From Providencia heimbachae ATCC 35613 (GTDB lineage: Bacteria > Pseudomonadota > Gammaproteobacteria > Enterobacterales > Enterobacteriaceae), in contig NZ_LXEW01000015.1 in the NCBI RefSeq assembly GCF_001655055.1, positions 62,001-126,000 of the forward strand: a DNA stretch of 64,000 nucleotides, given 5' to 3'. The position numbers were made by a program, and so were the translations under genes. Of this stretch, positions 62,936 to 64,000 are shown in pieces. The first letter of the stretch is position 1. Every line of letters starts with the position of its first letter. The notes below the pieces were generated by a model. That model was not told the origin of the DNA and searched no databases. It saw only the letters and a program-made list of their open reading frames with translations.

Positions 62936-63249
62936 TACTTCCCATCCCCCTTAACAATTGCCCATGAGTACACGCAAGGCTCTCCCATACGAATAAATTT
63001 ATCATTGGGTAAATAAAGTAATTCACTATATGTCTCGGCTGGGTGTAATGGCTCCATGCCCGACTCCCCTGTCAATACAGGCAGAATTTGGGTATATACT
63101 TTCGACTCTTTTTCATAGCTCACATCACATAGCGCCCATGCAGCTACGGGTGAGTACCATTCTGTTTTATCTTCGTCATTATCGGTGATTTTAGCCCACC
63201 AGCCAGAGATAGCAGGTGTCAGGCTTTTGATGGTTAAGTTGTTGCTCAT
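62935..63249 (-). CDS. Hypothetical island protein (104 aa)
   Basis: 104 residues with a GGGAG ribosome site. Not recognised. A single domain rich in aromatic residues (ISGWWAKITDNDEDKTEWYSPVAAWALCDVSY, then VLTGESGMEPLHPAETYSEL). Acidic in the middle. It is the first gene after the GTGTGTCA array and precedes proQ-like with overlapping stop/start, so the promoter of this run must lie in or near the array. Confidence 0.55.
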   Translation of the reverse strand: MSNNLTIKSLTPAISGWWAKITDNDEDKTEWYSPVAAWALCDVSYEKESKVYTQILPVLTGESGMEPLHPAETYSELLYLPNDKFIRMGEPCVYSWAIVKGDGK

Positions 63250-63373
63250 TTTGTATCTCCCTTACTATAGTTTTTCGTAACAATTTCGTTACTTTTGCTT
63301 AGTGATAATTTAGCTCTAGCCACTTTTAAATCTCTCTCAACAAAAAATGTTTTTATAGAAGCGTAAAAAAAGG

Positions 63374-63687
63374 GTGTGTCGAGTGTGTCAGTGTGTCAAA
63401 TGCGGTACAAAAAACAGTCATACCCTTTAGTATCAATAACTTTAGTCTGTATTATATTTAATCACCTGACACACTTCACCCCTGTTCTGACACACTCGCC
63501 CCCTGACCTGACACACTCCGCTTGTTTTTTAACCAGTCATGCAAATAAAAAATAGTGTGTCAGAAACGATGATTAGTGTGTCAGATATGCCTTAAAGTGT
63601 GTCACGAGTGTGTCAGCTTTTTTACTTAATAATCTTATAAATCAATCTTATGTTATTTTTTATACAGGTCTGACACACTTGACACAC
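63374..63687. repeat. GTGTGTCA iteron array, candidate origin or control region
   Basis: The octamer GTGTGTCA occurs at 63383, 63391, 63555, 63576, 63597 and 63608. Its complement TGACACAC occurs at 63467, 63488, 63509, 63671 and 63680. One 7/8 copy is at 63374. Two triplets (63467-63488-63509 and 63555-63576-63597) are spaced exactly 21 bases, two helical turns, and they face each other. The AT-rich parts between 63400-63460 and 63618-63665 could serve for strand opening. The stretch has no gene. It separates a DUF927-like gene from the 104-residue gene. Replication origin is inferred, not shown. Confidence 0.8.
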
Positions 63688-63713
63688 TACTTTTCCTTCA
63701 TTATGTGAAAGCC

Positions 63714-64000
63714 TTATTCTGGCTGGCAATCTTCGGGCGCATACATCAACACATAGAATAATGGTCGAGTACCATCAACGGTAATGGTGCGTTTTTTATA
63801 CCGCCCTTTATCACCTTTTTGTAACATTCCGATTTCTGCCAGTGCCTTTTCTGCCATTTTGACGTTAAAGTCTTTGACGATTTCATCGGTAAACGCTTTC
63901 GGGAATGTATGAAATAACGTTATGCCGTCTCTGATTTCTCGATAACCTGCAATATTGTTAACTCGGTCACTCCCCATCACATATGGATGAACCGCAAAAC
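63714..64000 (-). CDS. Partial gene, DUF927-like C-terminus (replication helicase/primase type)
   Basis: The minus-strand frame is open from the stop at 63714 to the right edge of the window, so the gene is cut off and only its last 95 or so residues are visible. A GTG and an ATG near 63980 are internal codons rather than a start, as coding continues upstream (FAVHPYVMGSDRVNNIAGYR). The layout GYREIRDGITLFHTFPKAFT then AEKALAEIGMLQKGDKGRYK looks like the end of DUF927 proteins, which carry a RecA-like helicase part and occur in phages, ICEs and plasmids, often as primase-helicases. This family call is moderate. The adjacent iterons support a replication role. Confidence 0.55.
   Translation of the reverse strand, partial: FAVHPYVMGSDRVNNIAGYREIRDGITLFHTFPKAFTDEIVKDFNVKMAEKALAEIGMLQKGDKGRYKKRTITVDGTRPLFYVLMYAPEDCQPE

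Noticed and set aside
63374..63687. CRISPR array as an explanation of the GTGTGTCA repeats
   Set aside because: Repeats are only 8 bases, occur in both orientations, and spacers vary from 0 to about 70 bases; no cas gene is present.
63714..63980. Complete 88-residue protein at the right edge
   Set aside because: The frame stays open to the window end, with sensible coding sequence before the apparent start, so it is the tail of a longer gene.

Overview
The window looks like a chromosome segment of a low-GC enteric bacterium, most probably Providencia (Morganellaceae). This is inferred from three tandem tRNA-Asn genes, Enterobacterales-type ylaC, pyrC, bssS, trhO, lpxL and mdtG, AT-rich third positions, several diverged ERIC-type intergenic repeats, and the mix of tetrathionate, DMSO, formate and rhamnose genes. 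No database search was possible, so genus and gene names rest on recognised protein motifs and remembered family sequences.

Left part (1-7500): ylaC; three tRNA-Asn genes, each with its own sigma70-type promoter; pyrC with a leader that fits CTP-controlled start-site switching; bssS; an RcsA-like LuxR-type regulator; trhO; and a two-gene zinc uptake system of ZevAB type behind a nearly perfect Zur-box palindrome.

Middle part (7500-41000) is rich in anaerobic respiration. The tetrathionate reductase operon ttrBCA is divergent from its two-component system ttrS/ttrR. The nitrate-inducible formate dehydrogenase fdnGHI includes a selenocysteine UGA with SECIS hairpin, and a perfect FNR box lies upstream. 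DMSO reductase dmsABC is followed by its chaperone dmsD. Between these lie housekeeping and transport genes: lpxL, mdtG, a POT peptide transporter, a PhzF-like isomerase, an acyl-CoA thioesterase, a CyuP/DlsT-type amino acid transporter, a Sel1-repeat protein, uspF, agp, GNAT acetyltransferases, an HxlR regulator divergent from nfsB, and an AT-rich orphan gene of unknown function. A yjaB-like acetyltransferase gene has lost its centre, where an ERIC element now sits.

Rhamnose region (41661-49605): rhaB-rhaA-rhaD-rhaT-fucO-rhaM encodes uptake and breakdown of L-rhamnose plus reduction of L-lactaldehyde. The AraC-type regulators rhaS-rhaR are placed downstream and convergent, rather than divergent from rhaB as in E. 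coli. CRP-like sites lie upstream of rhaB and rhaS.

Right part (about 49.7-64 kb) is an accessory island. It begins with decayed DNA, including a beta-barrel-like pseudogene, and continues with short genes on the minus strand: DUF1643, cytochrome b561, DUF5681, ribbon-helix-helix proteins, a ProQ/FinO-family RNA binder, a lipoprotein, and a phage tail tape measure protein standing alone before a terminator. A gene that looks like the C-terminus of a DUF927-type replication protein runs off the right edge. Noncoding stretches of the island carry several iterated motif arrays. The most striking has 11 perfect copies of the octamer GTGTGTCA (either orientation) in about 310 bp, with two triplets spaced exactly 21 bp apart, directly downstream of the DUF927-like gene. 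I read this as a possible replication origin or control region of a phage-satellite or plasmid-like element. No integrase, capsid or terminase gene is visible inside the window.
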